Under the pieces are notes generated by a model, which saw only the letters and a program-made list of their open reading frames with translations, did no database searches and was not told the origin of the DNA. Position numbers and translations under genes: made by a program. Positions 26,351 through 35,906 of a DNA stretch of 48,623 nt are shown here, piece after piece; within the stretch, counting starts at the first letter, position 1; each line of letters starts with the position of its first letter. The stretch is taken from positions 1 to 48,623 of the forward strand of contig JAETOO010000030.1 of NCBI GenBank assembly GCA_021771715.1, given 5' to 3'. This DNA comes from Oscillospiraceae bacterium (GTDB taxonomy: Bacteria; Bacillota; Clostridia; Lachnospirales; Lachnospiraceae).

Positions 26351-26444
26351 CCTCGCCACGCGAGGTATTCAACGAGAAAAATGCCCCGCATTTTTCGAGT
26401 CAACCACGTTCTGTTTTTAGAAAAGGAGGCGCAGGTTTTCCTGC
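26351..26444 (+). promoter_or_regulatory. Structured 5' leader of the activase gene with hairpin between ribosome site and start
   Basis: Three hairpins in a row: CCTCG-CCACG-CGAGG (26351-26365); GAAAAATGC/GCATTTTTC, nine pairs (26376-26396); and GCAGG-TTTT-CCTGC (26431-26444). The strong ribosome site AAGGAGG is at 26423-26429 but the ATG is 24 nt downstream; removing the 14-nt third hairpin leaves a normal 10-nt spacing. No alternative in-frame start codon lies between them. Confidence 0.7.
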
Positions 26445-26453
26445 AATACTTTT

Positions 26454-29400
26454 ATGACAGCTACATTACATACATTAGGCATTGATATCGGTTCGACCAC
26501 CGTCAAGATCGCTCTTCTGAGTCCCGAACACGAGCTGCTCTTCTCCGACTACCGCCGCCACTACGCGAACATTCAGGAGACCCTCTTCGCACTGATCGAG
26601 GAGGCACAGGGGAAGCTCGGCGACCTGCAGGTAGCTCCTGTCATCACGGGCTCCGGCGGGCTGACCCTGGCGAACCATCTTGAGATTCCGTTCGTGCAGG
26701 AGGTCATCGCCGTGGCATCCTCCCTCGAGCACTTTGTCCCGCAGACGGACGTCGCCATCGAGCTCGGCGGCGAGGACGCAAAGATCATCTACTTCGAGGG
26801 CGGCAACGTCGAGCAGCGGATGAACGGGATCTGCGCCGGAGGCACCGGCTCCTTTATCGACCAGATGGCATCCCTGCTGCAGACCGATGCGACAGGCCTC
26901 AATGACTACGCGAAAAATTATCAGTCTCTCTACTCGATCGCCGCGCGCTGCGGCGTGTTCGCAAAGTCCGACATCCAGCCCCTGATCAACGAGGGTGCGA
27001 CCAAGGAGGACCTCTCGGCATCCATTTTTCAGGCCGTCGTCAACCAGACGATCTCCGGCCTCGCCTGCGGCAAGCCAATCCGCGGCCATGTCGCCTTCCT
27101 GGGCGGCCCGCTGCACTTTCTCTCCGAGCTTCGCGCTGCGTTCATCCGCACCCTGAAGCTCGACGACGCGCATGCGATCGTCCCGGAGAACTCCCACCTG
27201 TTCGCGGCGATCGGCTCCGCGCTGAACGCGAAGATGGACATCTCCACGTCGCTCGAGTCGCTCAAGCAGAAGCTCTCGCAGACGATCCACCTCGAATTTG
27301 AGGTCGCGCGCATGGAGCCTCTGTTCCGCTCCCAGGAGGACTACGACCTGTTCCTCCAGCGGCAGAGCGGCCATCGCGTGCACACGGCCCCGCTCGGCAC
27401 CTACAAGGGCAACTGCTTCCTCGGCATCGACGCCGGCTCGACCACGACAAAGGCGGCGCTCGTCGGCGAGGACGGCTCGCTGCTCTACTCGTTTTACAGC
27501 AACAACAACGGAAGCCCGCTGCGCACCGCGATCCATGCCGTGCAGGATCTCTACAGCAAGCTCCCGGACACGGCGCGGATCGCCTGGTCCTGCTCGACCG
27601 GCTACGGCGAGGCGCTGATCAAGTCGGCGCTGATGCTCGACGAGGGGGAGGTCGAGACGGTCTCCCACTATTACGCCGCGTCCTTCTTCGACCCGGAGGT
27701 CGACTGCATCCTCGACATCGGCGGCCAGGACATGAAGTGCATCAAAATCAAAAACGGCACGGTCGACAGCGTCCAGCTCAACGAGGCCTGCTCCTCCGGC
27801 TGCGGCTCGTTCATCGAGACCTTCGCGAACTCCCTGAACTACTCAGTGCAGAATTTCGCGAAAGCGGCCCTGTTCGCAAAGCATCCGATCGATCTGGGCA
27901 CACGCTGCACCGTGTTCATGAACTCAAAGGTAAAACAGGCCCAGAAGGAGGGTGCGGAGGTCTCCGACATCTCGGCCGGCCTCGCCTACTCCGTCATCAA
28001 AAATGCACTCTACAAGGTCATCAAGGTGAGCGACGCGACACAGCTGGGCCGCCATATCGTCGTGCAGGGCGGCACCTTCTACAACGATGCCGTGCTGCGC
28101 AGCTTCGAGCGCATCGCCTCCTGTGAGGCAATCCGCCCGGACATCGCCGGAATCATGGGCGCTTTCGGGGCGGCACTCGTCGCGCGCGAGCGCTTCAGAG
28201 AGGGTGCTGAGACCACCATGCTCTCGATTGACCGCATCAACGCGCTGACGTTCACGACGTCGATGGCAAAGTGCAAGGGCTGCACGAACCAGTGCCGCCT
28301 GACGATCAACCGCTTCTCCGGCGGCCGCCAGTTCATCAGCGGCAACCGCTGCGAGCGCGGCATCGGCAAAGAGCGCAACAAGGATCACGTGCCGAACCTC
28401 TTTGAGTATAAAAACAAGCTGCTCTTCTCCTACGAGCCTCTGCCCGAGGACGAGGCGGAGCGCGGCATCGTCGGCATCCCGCGCGTCCTGAACATGTACG
28501 AGAACTACCCGTTCTGGTTCAAGTTCTTCACCGCGCTCAAGTACCGCGTCATCCTCTCGCCGCCGTCCACGCGCCGGATCTACGAGCTCGGCATCGAGTC
28601 GATCCCGAGTGAGTCCGAGTGCTACCCGGCGAAGCTCGCCCACGGACACGTAGAGTGGCTGATCAAAAAAGGGATCAAGTACATTTTCTACCCGTGCATC
28701 CCGTACGAGCGCACCGAGTTCGGCGACGCGGGCAACCACTACAACTGCCCGATCGTCACCTCCTACGCGGAGAATATCAAGAACAACGTCGAGGCCCTGC
28801 GCACAGAGCAGGTGCGGTTCGAGAATCCGTTCATCGCCTTTACCAATCTCGACACGGTGACAAACGGCCTGAAAAAAGCGTTCCCGGATCTTCCTGCCGA
28901 CGAGCTTGCGGCCGCTGCAAAGGCCGGCTGGGAGGAGCTCGCGCGCACGCGCCAGGCCATGTACGACAAGGGACAGGAGACGCTTCGATATCTCGAGGAG
29001 ACCGGCCGCCACGGCATCGTGCTCGCAGGCCGCCCGTACCACATCGACTCGGAGATCAACCACGGCATCCCGGAGCTGATCAATTCCTACGGCCTCGCGG
29101 TGCTGACCGAGGACTCTGTCTCGAACCTGAATCCGGTCGAGCGACCGCTGATCGTCCTGGACCAGTGGATGTACCACAGCCGCCTGTACGCGGCGGCGAA
29201 CTTTGTCAAGACCCGCGAGGACCTCGACCTGATCCAGCTGAACTCGTTCGGCTGCGGCCTCGACGCCGTCACGACCGACCAGGTCAACGACATCCTCTCC
29301 AATTCCGACAAGATCTACACTTGCCTGAAAATTGACGAGGTCAACAATCTGGGGGCCGCAAGGATCCGCGTCCGCTCCCTGATCTCCGCAATCCGCGTCC

Positions 29401-30689
29401 GCAAGGAGCGCACAAAGAAGGAGCGCGAGATCGTCCCGGCCAGCACGCCGCGCGTCGTCTTCACAAAGGAGATGCGCAGGACATACACGATCCTCTGTCC
29501 GCAGATGTCGCCGATCCATTTCAAAATGCTGGAATCGGCCTTCAATGCGTCGGACTACCGCCTCGTCGTGCTGCCGAACGACAACAAAAAGGCCGTCGAC
29601 GTCGGCCTGAAATACGTCAACAACGACGCCTGCTACCCGTCCCTGATGGTCGTCGGGCAGGTCATGGACGCACTGCTCTCCGGCAAGTACGACCTGAGCC
29701 ACACGGCTGTCCTGATGTCGCAGACCGGAGGCGGCTGCCGCGCGTCGAACTACGTGGGCTTCATCCGCCGGGCGCTGAAAAAGGCCGGAATGGAGCAGAT
29801 TCCGGTAATCTCGATCAACCTGAGCGGCCTGGAGAAAAACCCGGGCTTTTCGATCAGCTACTATCTCGTGAAGCGGGCCATGTTTGCAGTCGTCTTCGGC
29901 GATCTCTTCATGCGGTGCCTCTACCGGATGCGCCCCTATGAAAAAGTGCCGGGCTCCGCAAATGAGCTGCACCGCAAGTGGGAGCAGCGCTGCTGCAAAT
30001 TCGTCTCGGGCAGACCGTCCTACCGGGAGTTCAAGAAGCTGTGCCGCGAGATCGTGCACGATTTCGACACGCTCCCGATCACGGACGAGAAGAAGCCGAA
30101 GGTCGGAATCGTCGGCGAGATCCTCGTGAAGTTCCTCCCGGCGGCAAACAACTATCTGGTCGACCTGCTGGAGTCCGAGGGCGCGCAGGCTGTGGTGCCG
30201 GACCTGATGGATTTCCTGCTCTACTGCTTCTACAACCAGAACTTTAAGTCCGAGTATCTCGGCACGAAAAAGAGCTCCGCGACGATCGCGAACTTCGGCG
30301 TCGCATTTCTCGAGAAGCTGCGCGGCGCCGCGGCAGAAGCGCTCTCGGAGAGCGTACATTTTGACCCGCCGGCGCACATCGAAGATCTCGCCAAAATGGC
30401 GACCGACATCGTCTCGTGCGGCAATCAGACCGGCGAGGGCTGGTTCCTGACGGGAGAAATGCTCGAGTTGATCCACTCCGGCGTCAACAACATCGTCTGC
30501 ACGCAGCCGTTCGCCTGCCTGCCGAACCACGTCGTCGGCAAGGGCGTCATCAAGGAGCTGCGCCGCCAGTACCCGGCCTCGAACATCGTCGCGATCGACT
30601 ACGACCCCGGCGCGAGCGAAGTCAACCAGCTCAACCGGATCAAGCTGATGCTCTCGACGGCAGTGAAGAATATGAAGAAAGAGCTGTGA
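26454..30689 (+). CDS. Giant 2-hydroxyacyl-CoA dehydratase activase (two BcrA/HgdC ATPase modules plus DUF2229/HgdB-like part)
   Basis: A 1411-residue protein. Module 1 (residues 7-260) starts [15 protein letters not shown] and has the cluster-cysteine contexts [12 protein letters not shown] and [11 protein letters not shown]. Module 2 (from about 320) starts [15 protein letters not shown] and has [12 protein letters not shown] and [11 protein letters not shown]. Both keep the ASKHA ATPase fold and the Cys that hold a [4Fe-4S] cluster in Hgd[10 protein letters not shown] motif follows at about 607, then a DUF2229-like region ([17 protein letters not shown]) and a C-terminal part ([20 protein letters not shown]). 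In the family such proteins use ATP to inject an electron into radical dehydratases; no dehydratase partner is encoded nearby, so its client is unknown. It is monocistronic. Confidence 0.93.
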   Translation: MTATLHTLGIDIGSTTVKIALLSPEHELLFSDYRRHYANIQETLFALIEEAQGKLGDLQVAPVITGSGGLTLANHLEIPFVQEVIAVASSLEHFVPQTDVAIELGGEDAKIIYFEGGNVEQRMNGICAGGTGSFIDQMASLLQTDATGLNDYAKNYQSLYSIAARCGVFAKSDIQPLINEGATKEDLSASIFQAVVNQTISGLACGKPIRGHVAFLGGPLHFLSELRAAFIRTLKLDDAHAIVPENSHLFAAIGSALNAKMDISTSLESLKQKLSQTIHLEFEVARMEPLFRSQEDYDLFLQRQSGHRVHTAPLGTYKGNCFLGIDAGSTTTKAALVGEDGSLLYSFYSNNNGSPLRTAIHAVQDLYSKLPDTARIAWSCSTGYGEALIKSALMLDEGEVETVSHYYAASFFDPEVDCILDIGGQDMKCIKIKNGTVDSVQLNEACSSGCGSFIETFANSLNYSVQNFAKAALFAKHPIDLGTRCTVFMNSKVKQAQKEGAEVSDISAGLAYSVIKNALYKVIKVSDATQLGRHIVVQGGTFYNDAVLRSFERIASCEAIRPDIAGIMGAFGAALVARERFREGAETTMLSIDRINALTFTTSMAKCKGCTNQCRLTINRFSGGRQFISGNRCERGIGKERNKDHVPNLFEYKNKLLFSYEPLPEDEAERGIVGIPRVLNMYENYPFWFKFFTALKYRVILSPPSTRRIYELGIESIPSESECYPAKLAHGHVEWLIKKGIKYIFYPCIPYERTEFGDAGNHYNCPIVTSYAENIKNNVEALRTEQVRFENPFIAFTNLDTVTNGLKKAFPDLPADELAAAAKAGWEELARTRQAMYDKGQETLRYLEETGRHGIVLAGRPYHIDSEINHGIPELINSYGLAVLTEDSVSNLNPVERPLIVLDQWMYHSRLYAAANFVKTREDLDLIQLNSFGCGLDAVTTDQVNDILSNSDKIYTCLKIDEVNNLGAARIRVRSLISAIRVRKERTKKEREIVPASTPRVVFTKEMRRTYTILCPQMSPIHFKMLESAFNASDYRLVVLPNDNKKAVDVGLKYVNNDACYPSLMVVGQVMDALLSGKYDLSHTAVLMSQTGGGCRASNYVGFIRRALKKAGMEQIPVISINLSGLEKNPGFSISYYLVKRAMFAVVFGDLFMRCLYRMRPYEKVPGSANELHRKWEQRCCKFVSGRPSYREFKKLCREIVHDFDTLPITDEKKPKVGIVGEILVKFLPAANNYLVDLLESEGAQAVVPDLMDFLLYCFYNQNFKSEYLGTKKSSATIANFGVAFLEKLRGAAAEALSESVHFDPPAHIEDLAKMATDIVSCGNQTGEGWFLTGEMLELIHSGVNNIVCTQPFACLPNHVVGKGVIKELRRQYPASNIVAIDYDPGASEVNQLNRIKLMLSTAVKNMKKEL

Positions 30690-30699
30690 AAATAGAAAA

Positions 30700-30746
30700 C
30701 CCGGAATCATGTGGTTTTTGTCTGCCACATGATCCCGGGCTTTTAT
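30700..30746 (+). terminator. Strong terminator after the activase gene
   Basis: CCCGGAATCATGTGG pairs with CCACATGATCCCGGG (about 15 pairs, one mismatch), followed by CTTTTATT. Confidence 0.92.
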
Positions 30747-30798
30747 TCGCCTGAATTTCCGTTTCCCACTTTTAACCGCATAAATGATCACAGAATGA

Positions 30799-30827
30799 TT
30801 GCATTTTATCCCCGCGCATGCTATACT
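30799..30827 (+). promoter_or_regulatory. Sigma-A promoter of the GTPase leader
   Basis: TTGCAT, 17-nt spacer, TATACT. It begins a leader of about 350 nt before the GTPase. Confidence 0.75.
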
Positions 30828-30870
30828 CATGGAGACATGCTTCGGCAGATCTCGAAAGGAGGAATTTCAT

Positions 30871-30903
30871 ATGACGGTTATTTACGAGGTAATTGAGACG
30901 TAA
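30871..30903 (+). CDS. Putative 10-residue leader peptide MTVIYEVIET
   Basis: A ten-codon reading frame with an excellent ribosome site (AAAGGAGG, 8 nt spacing) and its own stop. It sits between a good promoter and an intrinsic-terminator-like hairpin 12 nt downstream, the arrangement of translation-attenuation leaders. The peptide is not enriched in one amino acid, so an amino-acid supply sensor is less likely than sensing ribosome stalling. Not recognised as a named leader. Confidence 0.6.
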   Translation: MTVIYEVIET

Positions 30904-30915
30904 AACTGAATATGT

Positions 30916-30966
30916 GGCACAAACATTTGCCAGGGCGTGTGACCGCTTTTTTGTTGTGCCGTTTTT
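30916..30966 (+). terminator. Attenuator-like terminator in the GTPase leader
   Basis: GGCACAA (30916-30922) pairs with TTGTGCC (30954-30960), directly followed by GTTTTT. It comes after the leader peptide stop and before the GTPase, so it should stop transcription unless prevented. Confidence 0.65.
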
Positions 30967-31002
30967 AAGTAGCCTTTCGTGAATCCTATAACGTCCGGTT
31001 GT

Positions 31003-31110
31003 AGCACACTCCAGAGGTGTGTTATTTTTATACCTATAATCAGCCGCAGGAAGTACCACCGACAAGGGTTGCTTTCTGCGGCATTCTTGCGCCCATTTTC
31101 AGGCGCTGAT
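31003..31110 (+). promoter_or_regulatory. Second block of leader hairpins before the GTPase
   Basis: CACAC..GTGTG (about 31005-31022) followed by TTATTTTTAT looks like a second, weaker terminator. GCCGCAG/CTGCGGC (31042-31082) and GCGCC/GGCGC (31090-31105) form further stems. Together with the upstream attenuator this makes a densely folded 5' leader. Confidence 0.5.
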
Positions 31111-31132
31111 TCTTAGAAAGGAGATGTTTTGT

Positions 31133-31273
31133 ATGAGCGTATTTCAAATCACCAGAACAACAAACATGAGTATGGAGGATTGCAGAATTGGATTTGAGAA
31201 AGTATGGATTTACGTCAAACATGACGACGGAGGATACGCAAGGTATCCCGGCAAGAATCACCGCTGTCCATAA
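31133..31273 (+). CDS. Short ORF overlapping the GTPase start, possible coupled leader
   Basis: A 46-codon frame starting MSVFQITRTTNMSMEDCRIG with AAAGGAGA upstream. It overlaps the first 86 nt of the GTPase in the -1 relation (GTPase is +1 to it). Its ribosome site is stronger than that of the GTPase TTG start, so it may couple translation or be a second leader peptide. It may also be the N-terminus of a frameshifted gene. No homology recognised. Confidence 0.4.
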   Translation: MSVFQITRTTNMSMEDCRIGFEKVWIYVKHDDGGYARYPGKNHRCP

Positions 31274-32234
31274 AGAGCGCTATGCGCTGGTCTGCGCGTA
31301 CGGAGAGACCTACGGACGGCTGAAAACAAAAGAATATTTTGGCGGCCTTGAAGCGTTCCCGACGACCGGAGATTTTGTCCTGATCAACTACATTCCAAGC
31401 GGTGACAGTCAGATTATCAGAACATTGCCCCGAAGGACCTTCTTCTCCCGCAGGGATCCGACACCGGGCCGGGGCGAGCAGGCCGTTGCAGCAAATTTTG
31501 ACTATGTCTTTATCATGCAGTCATTGAATCAGAATTTCAACACAAAACGGCTGGAGCGGTATCTGACTCTGGCCTGGCAGTCAGGCGCTGTTCCGGTTGT
31601 CGTATTGACGAAAGCAGACCTCGTGGATGAGTGTGAGCCGTATCTCCGAATGGCAGAACGGTTCGCGGCGGATGTGCCCGTGCATGCTGTAAGCGCAAAG
31701 ACCGGGGCAGGTCTGGAGGCGCTGGCGGACTACATGGCCCCCGGGAAGACAATCGTGTTCCTCGGCTCATCCGGAATCGGCAAATCGAGTCTTGTGAATG
31801 CACTCGCAGGCGAAGCCGTCATGACCGTCAGCGGAATCCGCGAAACTGACAGCAAAGGGCGGCATACCACAACCCACCGGCAGCTGATTATGCTCAAAAA
31901 CGGCGCAATGATCATTGACACACCCGGCATGCGCGAACTGGGTATGTGGGATGTCTCCGGCGGATTGGGCGAGGCATTTGCCGATGTGGAACAATTTCTG
32001 GGGAAATGCCGATTCAGCGATTGCAGACATCAGACGGAACCGGGCTGTGCGATCAAGGAGGCCCTCGCGGACGGCACCTTATCCCGCGCGCGCTGGGAGA
32101 GCTACCTCAGCCTGAAAACCGAAGCAGCCTACTCGGATGACAAGGCCGCCTTCCTGCGGCAAAAACAGCAGCGGCATAAGAGCCTTGCAAAGATCAGCAG
32201 GCAAAAGAAATCGGAAAGCAGAAAATACAAATAA
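31188..32234 (+). CDS. RsgA/YjeQ-like ribosome-associated circularly permuted GTPase
   Basis: A 348-residue GTPase with permuted motif order: G4 VVLTKADLV, G5 VSAKTG, G1 GSSGIGKSSLVNAL, G3 DTPGMRELG, and a C-terminal zinc site (CRFSDCRHQTEPGC). An OB-like N-terminal region precedes it. RsgA acts in 30S maturation. This is the longer type with a basic C-terminal tail (KQQRHKSLAKISRQKK) that I associate with a second RsgA copy in Clostridia. The start is a TTG (LDLRKYGFTSNM) with GGAGG 9 nt upstream. Base composition is lower in GC than flanking housekeeping genes. The leader suggests expression linked to ribosome function. Confidence 0.9.
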   Translation: MDLRKYGFTSNMTTEDTQGIPARITAVHKERYALVCAYGETYGRLKTKEYFGGLEAFPTTGDFVLINYIPSGDSQIIRTLPRRTFFSRRDPTPGRGEQAVAANFDYVFIMQSLNQNFNTKRLERYLTLAWQSGAVPVVVLTKADLVDECEPYLRMAERFAADVPVHAVSAKTGAGLEALADYMAPGKTIVFLGSSGIGKSSLVNALAGEAVMTVSGIRETDSKGRHTTTHRQLIMLKNGAMIIDTPGMRELGMWDVSGGLGEAFADVEQFLGKCRFSDCRHQTEPGCAIKEALADGTLSRARWESYLSLKTEAAYSDDKAAFLRQKQQRHKSLAKISRQKKSESRKYK

Positions 32235-32264
32235 AAGGCGTCGCAAAATGCGGCAAATCTACGA

Positions 32265-32300
32265 GGACTGGTATTGGAGCGATGGTTCCTATACCAGTCC
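32265..32300 (+). terminator. Hairpin after the GTPase gene
   Basis: GGACTGGTAT pairs perfectly with ATACCAGTCC (ten pairs), followed by TTATAG rather than a full T-run. An open frame across it (from 32137) is not supported as a gene. Confidence 0.5.
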
Positions 32301-32378
32301 TTATAGCTGTCAGCAATTCTGCAACACCCTCATTTCAGGTGGAGCAATCCAGACGCCCCCTGACGAAGCTCTTCTAAT

Positions 32379-33053
32379 TTACACGTTCTCAATCTGCCAG
32401 TCGATCGGCTCGAGTCCGTGCTCCTTCAGGAACTTGTTGGCGCGGCTGAACGGGCGGCTCCCGAAGAAGCCCCGGTAGGCAGAGAGCGGGCTCGGATGCG
32501 GGCTCTCGAGAATCAGGTGGTTCGGATTCGTCAGCATCGCCTTTTTCATCTGCGCGGGACGGCCCCAGAGGATAAAGACGAGCGGGCGGTCGAGGTCGTT
32601 CAGGATGCGGATCGCCGCGTCGGTAAACTCCTCCCAGCCGATGCCTTTGTGCGAGTTCGCCTGGTGTGCGCGCACCGTCAGCACGGTGTTCAGAAGCATC
32701 ACGCCCTGGTCCGCCCACTTGGTCAGGCAGCCGTTGTTCGGGATATAGCAGCCGCAGTCCTCGTGCAGCTCCTGGTAGATGTTCACCAGAGACGGCGGAA
32801 TCGCGACGTCCGGCTTCACGGAGAAGCACAGGCCGTGCGCCTGCCCCGGCTCATGGTACGGATCCTGCCCGAGAATCACGACCCGGACCTTCGCGAGCGG
32901 CGTAAAGGCAAACGCGTTGAAGATATCGTCCGCGGGCGGATAGATCACTCTCGTACGGTATTCCTCATTGATTGTCCTGTAAAGCTTTGCATAGTATGGC
33001 TTTGCAAATTCCGGCTTCAGCGGAACCAGCCAGTCATTTGAAATCGGGGGCAT
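32379..33053 (-). CDS. ung: Uracil-DNA glycosylase, family 1
   Basis: A 224-residue repair enzyme that removes uracil from DNA. Catalytic motif GQDPYHEPGQAHGLCFSV contains the activating Asp; the Leu-loop HPSPLSAYRGFFGSRPFS carries the catalytic His. The start at MPPISNDWLV (33053) has GAAAGG at about 9 nt; another ATG three codons upstream is possible. It follows hisF by 57 nt, so it may be the last gene of the hisH-hisF transcript. Confidence 0.96.
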   Translation of the reverse strand: MPPISNDWLVPLKPEFAKPYYAKLYRTINEEYRTRVIYPPADDIFNAFAFTPLAKVRVVILGQDPYHEPGQAHGLCFSVKPDVAIPPSLVNIYQELHEDCGCYIPNNGCLTKWADQGVMLLNTVLTVRAHQANSHKGIGWEEFTDAAIRILNDLDRPLVFILWGRPAQMKKAMLTNPNHLILESPHPSPLSAYRGFFGSRPFSRANKFLKEHGLEPIDWQIENV

Positions 33054-33110
33054 CCTTCTCATCCTTTCTTCTGTATCTTTTTCGTCTTCAAATCTATTGT
33101 ACAAGTCATC

Positions 33111-33872
33111 TCACAGCCGCACCGACACGCCGCGCTCCCTCAGGTATCCCTTCACGTCGCGGATCTCCAGCTCCTTGTAGTGGAACAGCGACGCGGCCAG
33201 CGCTGCGTCCGCCTTGCCCTCGGTCAGCGCCTCGTAAAAGTGCTCCTTCGTGCCGGCTCCGCCCGACGCGATGACCGGGACGGACACGTGCTCAGCGATC
33301 GTCCGCGTCAGCTCGAGGTCGTAGCCCGCCTTCGTGCCGTCGCAGTCCATGCTCGTCAGCAGGATCTCCCCCGCACCGAGGCGGTCCGCCTCCATCGCCC
33401 ACTCGACGGCGTCGATTCCCATGTCGACGCGCCCACCGTTCTTGTAGATATTCCAGCCGGAGCCGTCCGCACGGCGCTTCGCGTCGATCGCGACGACGAC
33501 ACACTGCCGCCCGAACTTCTCCGCCGCCTCGCGGATCAGGGACGGATTCTGAATCGCCGCCGAGTTCACAGAGATCTTGTCCGCGCCCTCCCGCAGCAGC
33601 CGCCGGAAATCCTCGACCGTCCGGATCCCGCCTCCTACCGTGAACGGGATGAAGACCGTCTCCGCCACACGGCGCACCATATCGACCACCGTATCCCGCG
33701 CGTCCGAGGAGGCCGTGATATCCAGAAAGACCAGCTCGTCCGCCCCGGCCCGGTCGTACGCCGCGGCGATCTCGACCGGATCCCCGGCATCCCGCAGATT
33801 CACAAAATTGACGCCCTTCACGACACGCCCGTTATGGACATCGAGACACGGAATGATTCTTTTTGTAAACAT
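33111..33872 (-). CDS. hisF: Imidazole glycerol phosphate synthase cyclase subunit HisF
   Basis: A 253-residue TIM-barrel that, with ammonia from HisH, makes IGP and AICAR in histidine synthesis. Active-site Asp residues are visible in [18 protein letters not shown] and [13 protein letters not shown]; phosphate-binding loops are VGGGIRT and ASGGAGT. It starts 27 nt after the hisH stop. No other his genes are in the window. Confidence 0.97.
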   Translation of the reverse strand: MFTKRIIPCLDVHNGRVVKGVNFVNLRDAGDPVEIAAAYDRAGADELVFLDITASSDARDTVVDMVRRVAETVFIPFTVGGGIRTVEDFRRLLREGADKISVNSAAIQNPSLIREAAEKFGRQCVVVAIDAKRRADGSGWNIYKNGGRVDMGIDAVEWAMEADRLGAGEILLTSMDCDGTKAGYDLELTRTIAEHVSVPVIASGGAGTKEHFYEALTEGKADAALAASLFHYKELEIRDVKGYLRERGVSVRL

Positions 33873-33899
33873 AAACTCCTCCTATCGCATCCTCAAGCG

Positions 33900-34676
33900 T
33901 CACTTCACAGAAATAAAATTCTTCAGAATCGCAAGCCCCGTCTCCCCGCTCTTCTCCGGGTGAAACTGGCACGCAAACACATTTCCCTGCTCGATCGACG
34001 CGTGAATGTGCGTCACGTACTCGGTCGACGCAGTCACGATCCCCGGATCCTCGGCCTTCAGGTAATAGGAATGCACGAAATACACATACGAGTGCTCCGG
34101 AATCCCCCGGAACAGGCGCCCATTTGTATTCCCCTGCATGGCTCCCGCCGCGCACGCCTCCCGCCGGTTTCGTTCTTCCGCAGAAATCTCCTTCCGGTTT
34201 CCGTTCTCCGCAGATGCCTCCCGCCGGTTTCCTTCCTCCGCAGAAACAGTTCCCCTGTTTCCGTTTTCCGCAGAAATCTCCTGCCGGCCTCCGTCACCGT
34301 ACGCCAGCGAATTCCACCCCATGTGCGGAACTTTCCTCCCTCTGTCATCCGGGATGCGCCAAATCCTGCCCCGGCAGATTCCAAGGCCCTCCACGCCCGG
34401 CGACTCCTCGCTCTCCTCAAATAAAAGCTGCAGACCAAGGCAAATGCCGAACAGCGGTATGCCTCGCCCGGCTGCTTCCCGGAGCACTCCGACCAGCTCA
34501 TACTGGCGCAGCTTCTCCATCGCATCCCCGAACGCTCCGACCCCCGGCAAAATCACATGGTCTGCAGAAAGAATCATCTGTCTGTCTCTTGTGACAAGCG
34601 GCTTCTCGCCGAGATATTCCAGCGCTTTCTCCACGCTGCGCAGATTCCCGGCATCATAATCAACGATCGCAATCAT
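33900..34676 (-). CDS. hisH: Imidazole glycerol phosphate synthase glutaminase HisH with a minisatellite insert
   Basis: A 258-residue class I glutamine amidotransferase, about 50 residues longer than usual HisH. The core is intact: [18 protein letters not shown] at the N-terminus, [11 protein letters not shown], nucleophile Cys in [20 protein letters not shown], and His-Glu in [12 protein letters not shown]. Between PHMGWNSL and [11 protein letters not shown] lies a hydrophilic tandem repeat, [13 protein letters not shown] units of ten residues. The start MIAIVDYD has GAGGAGG upstream. The insert falls in a loop before the SYYFVHSYY strand, so activity is probably kept, which is inference. 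Confidence 0.93.
   Translation of the reverse strand: MIAIVDYDAGNLRSVEKALEYLGEKPLVTRDRQMILSADHVILPGVGAFGDAMEKLRQYELVGVLREAAGRGIPLFGICLGLQLLFEESEESPGVEGLGICRGRIWRIPDDRGRKVPHMGWNSLAYGDGGRQEISAENGNRGTVSAEEGNRREASAENGNRKEISAEERNRREACAAGAMQGNTNGRLFRGIPEHSYVYFVHSYYLKAEDPGIVTASTEYVTHIHASIEQGNVFACQFHPEKSGETGLAILKNFISVK
34165..34284 (-). repeat. Four 30-nt in-frame tandem repeats inside hisH
   Basis: Units start at 34165, 34195, 34225 and 34255, with a partial fifth at 34285, each beginning CGGTTTC or CTGTTTC and containing TCCGCAGA on the plus strand. They encode SAENGNR-like ten-residue units. Copies differ by several bases, so the array is not brand new. Confidence 0.92.
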
Positions 34677-34716
34677 TTCCTTCTGCCTCCTCACACTCTA
34701 CCTCTCATACAAGCAG

Positions 34717-34745
34717 AGTTTACCATAAAGAAGGCAGACTGGCAA
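34717..34745 (-). promoter_or_regulatory. Promoter of hisH-hisF(-ung)
   Basis: On the minus strand TTGCCA, 17-nt spacer, TAAACT, about 40 nt before the hisH start. Confidence 0.6.
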
Positions 34746-34766
34746 CAAAAAGAATCTCTACAGCAC

Positions 34767-35828
34767 TCAGTCGTTAAAGACCACGGCCACCTTGCCGCAC
34801 TGCCCGCCGGCCATCAGACGATACGCCTCATCGGCCTTCTCGAGCGGGAACTCGTGCGTGATCAGCGTCTCCGGGTGAATCCCCCAGCGCACCAGACGCT
34901 CCACGAGCTCCTCCATCCGCCACAGAGACGTCACCCACGAGCCGTAGATCGTCTTCTGTCCGTGAATGATGTCCGGGCTGGGCTGGAAGGTGCAGCTTCC
35001 GCCTTCCCCGACAAACGCGATCTTGCCCCACTCTCTGGTCGCGCGGATCGCCAGCTGTCTGCCGCCGTCGCTCGCCGACGCGTCGATCGCGCGCTCCACG
35101 CCGTGTCCTCCGGTCACAGCCAGAATCTGCTCCAGCGCATCGTCGCCCGGCTTGAACACCTCGTCCACCAGTCCGAGGCTCTTCGCCAGGTTGATGCGGT
35201 ACTCGTTCATCTCCACGCCGATCAGGTGGTTCGCGCCCATCGCTTTCGCCAGCATCAGCGCAGCCAGCCCCACAGGCCCGAGCCCCGTCACCAGCACCGC
35301 GTCGTTTCCGCTCACACCGATCTTCTCAATCGCCTCGTAGACCGTGCCGAACCCGCACGCCACCTGCGCGCCGTCCTTGTACGTCAGCTCGTCCGGAAGT
35401 GCGATCAGATCCTTCTCCTCCGCCAAAATATACGGCGCCATCCCGCCGTTTCTCTGCCAGCCGTATGCCTGGCGGAACTTGCTCTTACAGGAGATATAGT
35501 AGCCGCGTCTGCAGTCGTTGCACACGCCGCAGCCGGAGATGTGGTAGACGATGACCCGGTCGCCCTTCTTGAAGCGCCGCAGGCCCTCGCCCTCCTCCAC
35601 GATCACGCCGCACGGCTCATGTCCGGCAACGGTCCCCGGGATATAGCCCTCCGGCCCCTTCCCGGTATGCTCCCGGTAAATACAGCGGATGTCACTTCCG
35701 CAGATCGTGGTCGCCTTCGTCTGAATCAGGACCTGTCCGTGCCCCGGAACCGGGATCTCAAATCCCTTCAGCTCCACCGTGCTGTTGCCCGGCAGCACAG
35801 CGCCCTGCATCATTCTCTTCTCTGCCAT
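34767..35828 (-). CDS. Zinc-dependent medium-chain alcohol dehydrogenase
   Basis: A 353-residue MDR-family oxidoreductase. Catalytic zinc ligands are in TTICGSDIR and GHEPCGVIVEEGEG; the structural zinc lobe is CGVCNDCRRGYYISC. The Rossmann motif is VLVTGLGPVGLAAL, followed by an acidic residue after the second strand (IGVEMNEYR), which fits NAD(H) rather than NADP(H). The substrate is unknown; threonine dehydrogenase- or sorbitol dehydrogenase-like enzymes share this layout. The gene stands alone. Confidence 0.92.
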   Translation of the reverse strand: MAEKRMMQGAVLPGNSTVELKGFEIPVPGHGQVLIQTKATTICGSDIRCIYREHTGKGPEGYIPGTVAGHEPCGVIVEEGEGLRRFKKGDRVIVYHISGCGVCNDCRRGYYISCKSKFRQAYGWQRNGGMAPYILAEEKDLIALPDELTYKDGAQVACGFGTVYEAIEKIGVSGNDAVLVTGLGPVGLAALMLAKAMGANHLIGVEMNEYRINLAKSLGLVDEVFKPGDDALEQILAVTGGHGVERAIDASASDGGRQLAIRATREWGKIAFVGEGGSCTFQPSPDIIHGQKTIYGSWVTSLWRMEELVERLVRWGIHPETLITHEFPLEKADEAYRLMAGGQCGKVAVVFND

Positions 35829-35906
35829 AAAAATCCCTCACTTTCCTGCCTCATCGCATGTTGTATAGTATCACCATTTTACCCCAGCCGGGGGCCAAAA
35901 GCAAGG

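Noticed and set aside
32137..32478. A 113-codon frame downstream of the GTPase, including MRQIYEDWYWSDGSYTS
   Set aside because: It crosses a terminator-like hairpin and overlaps ung on the opposite strand; no ribosome site precedes the internal ATG.
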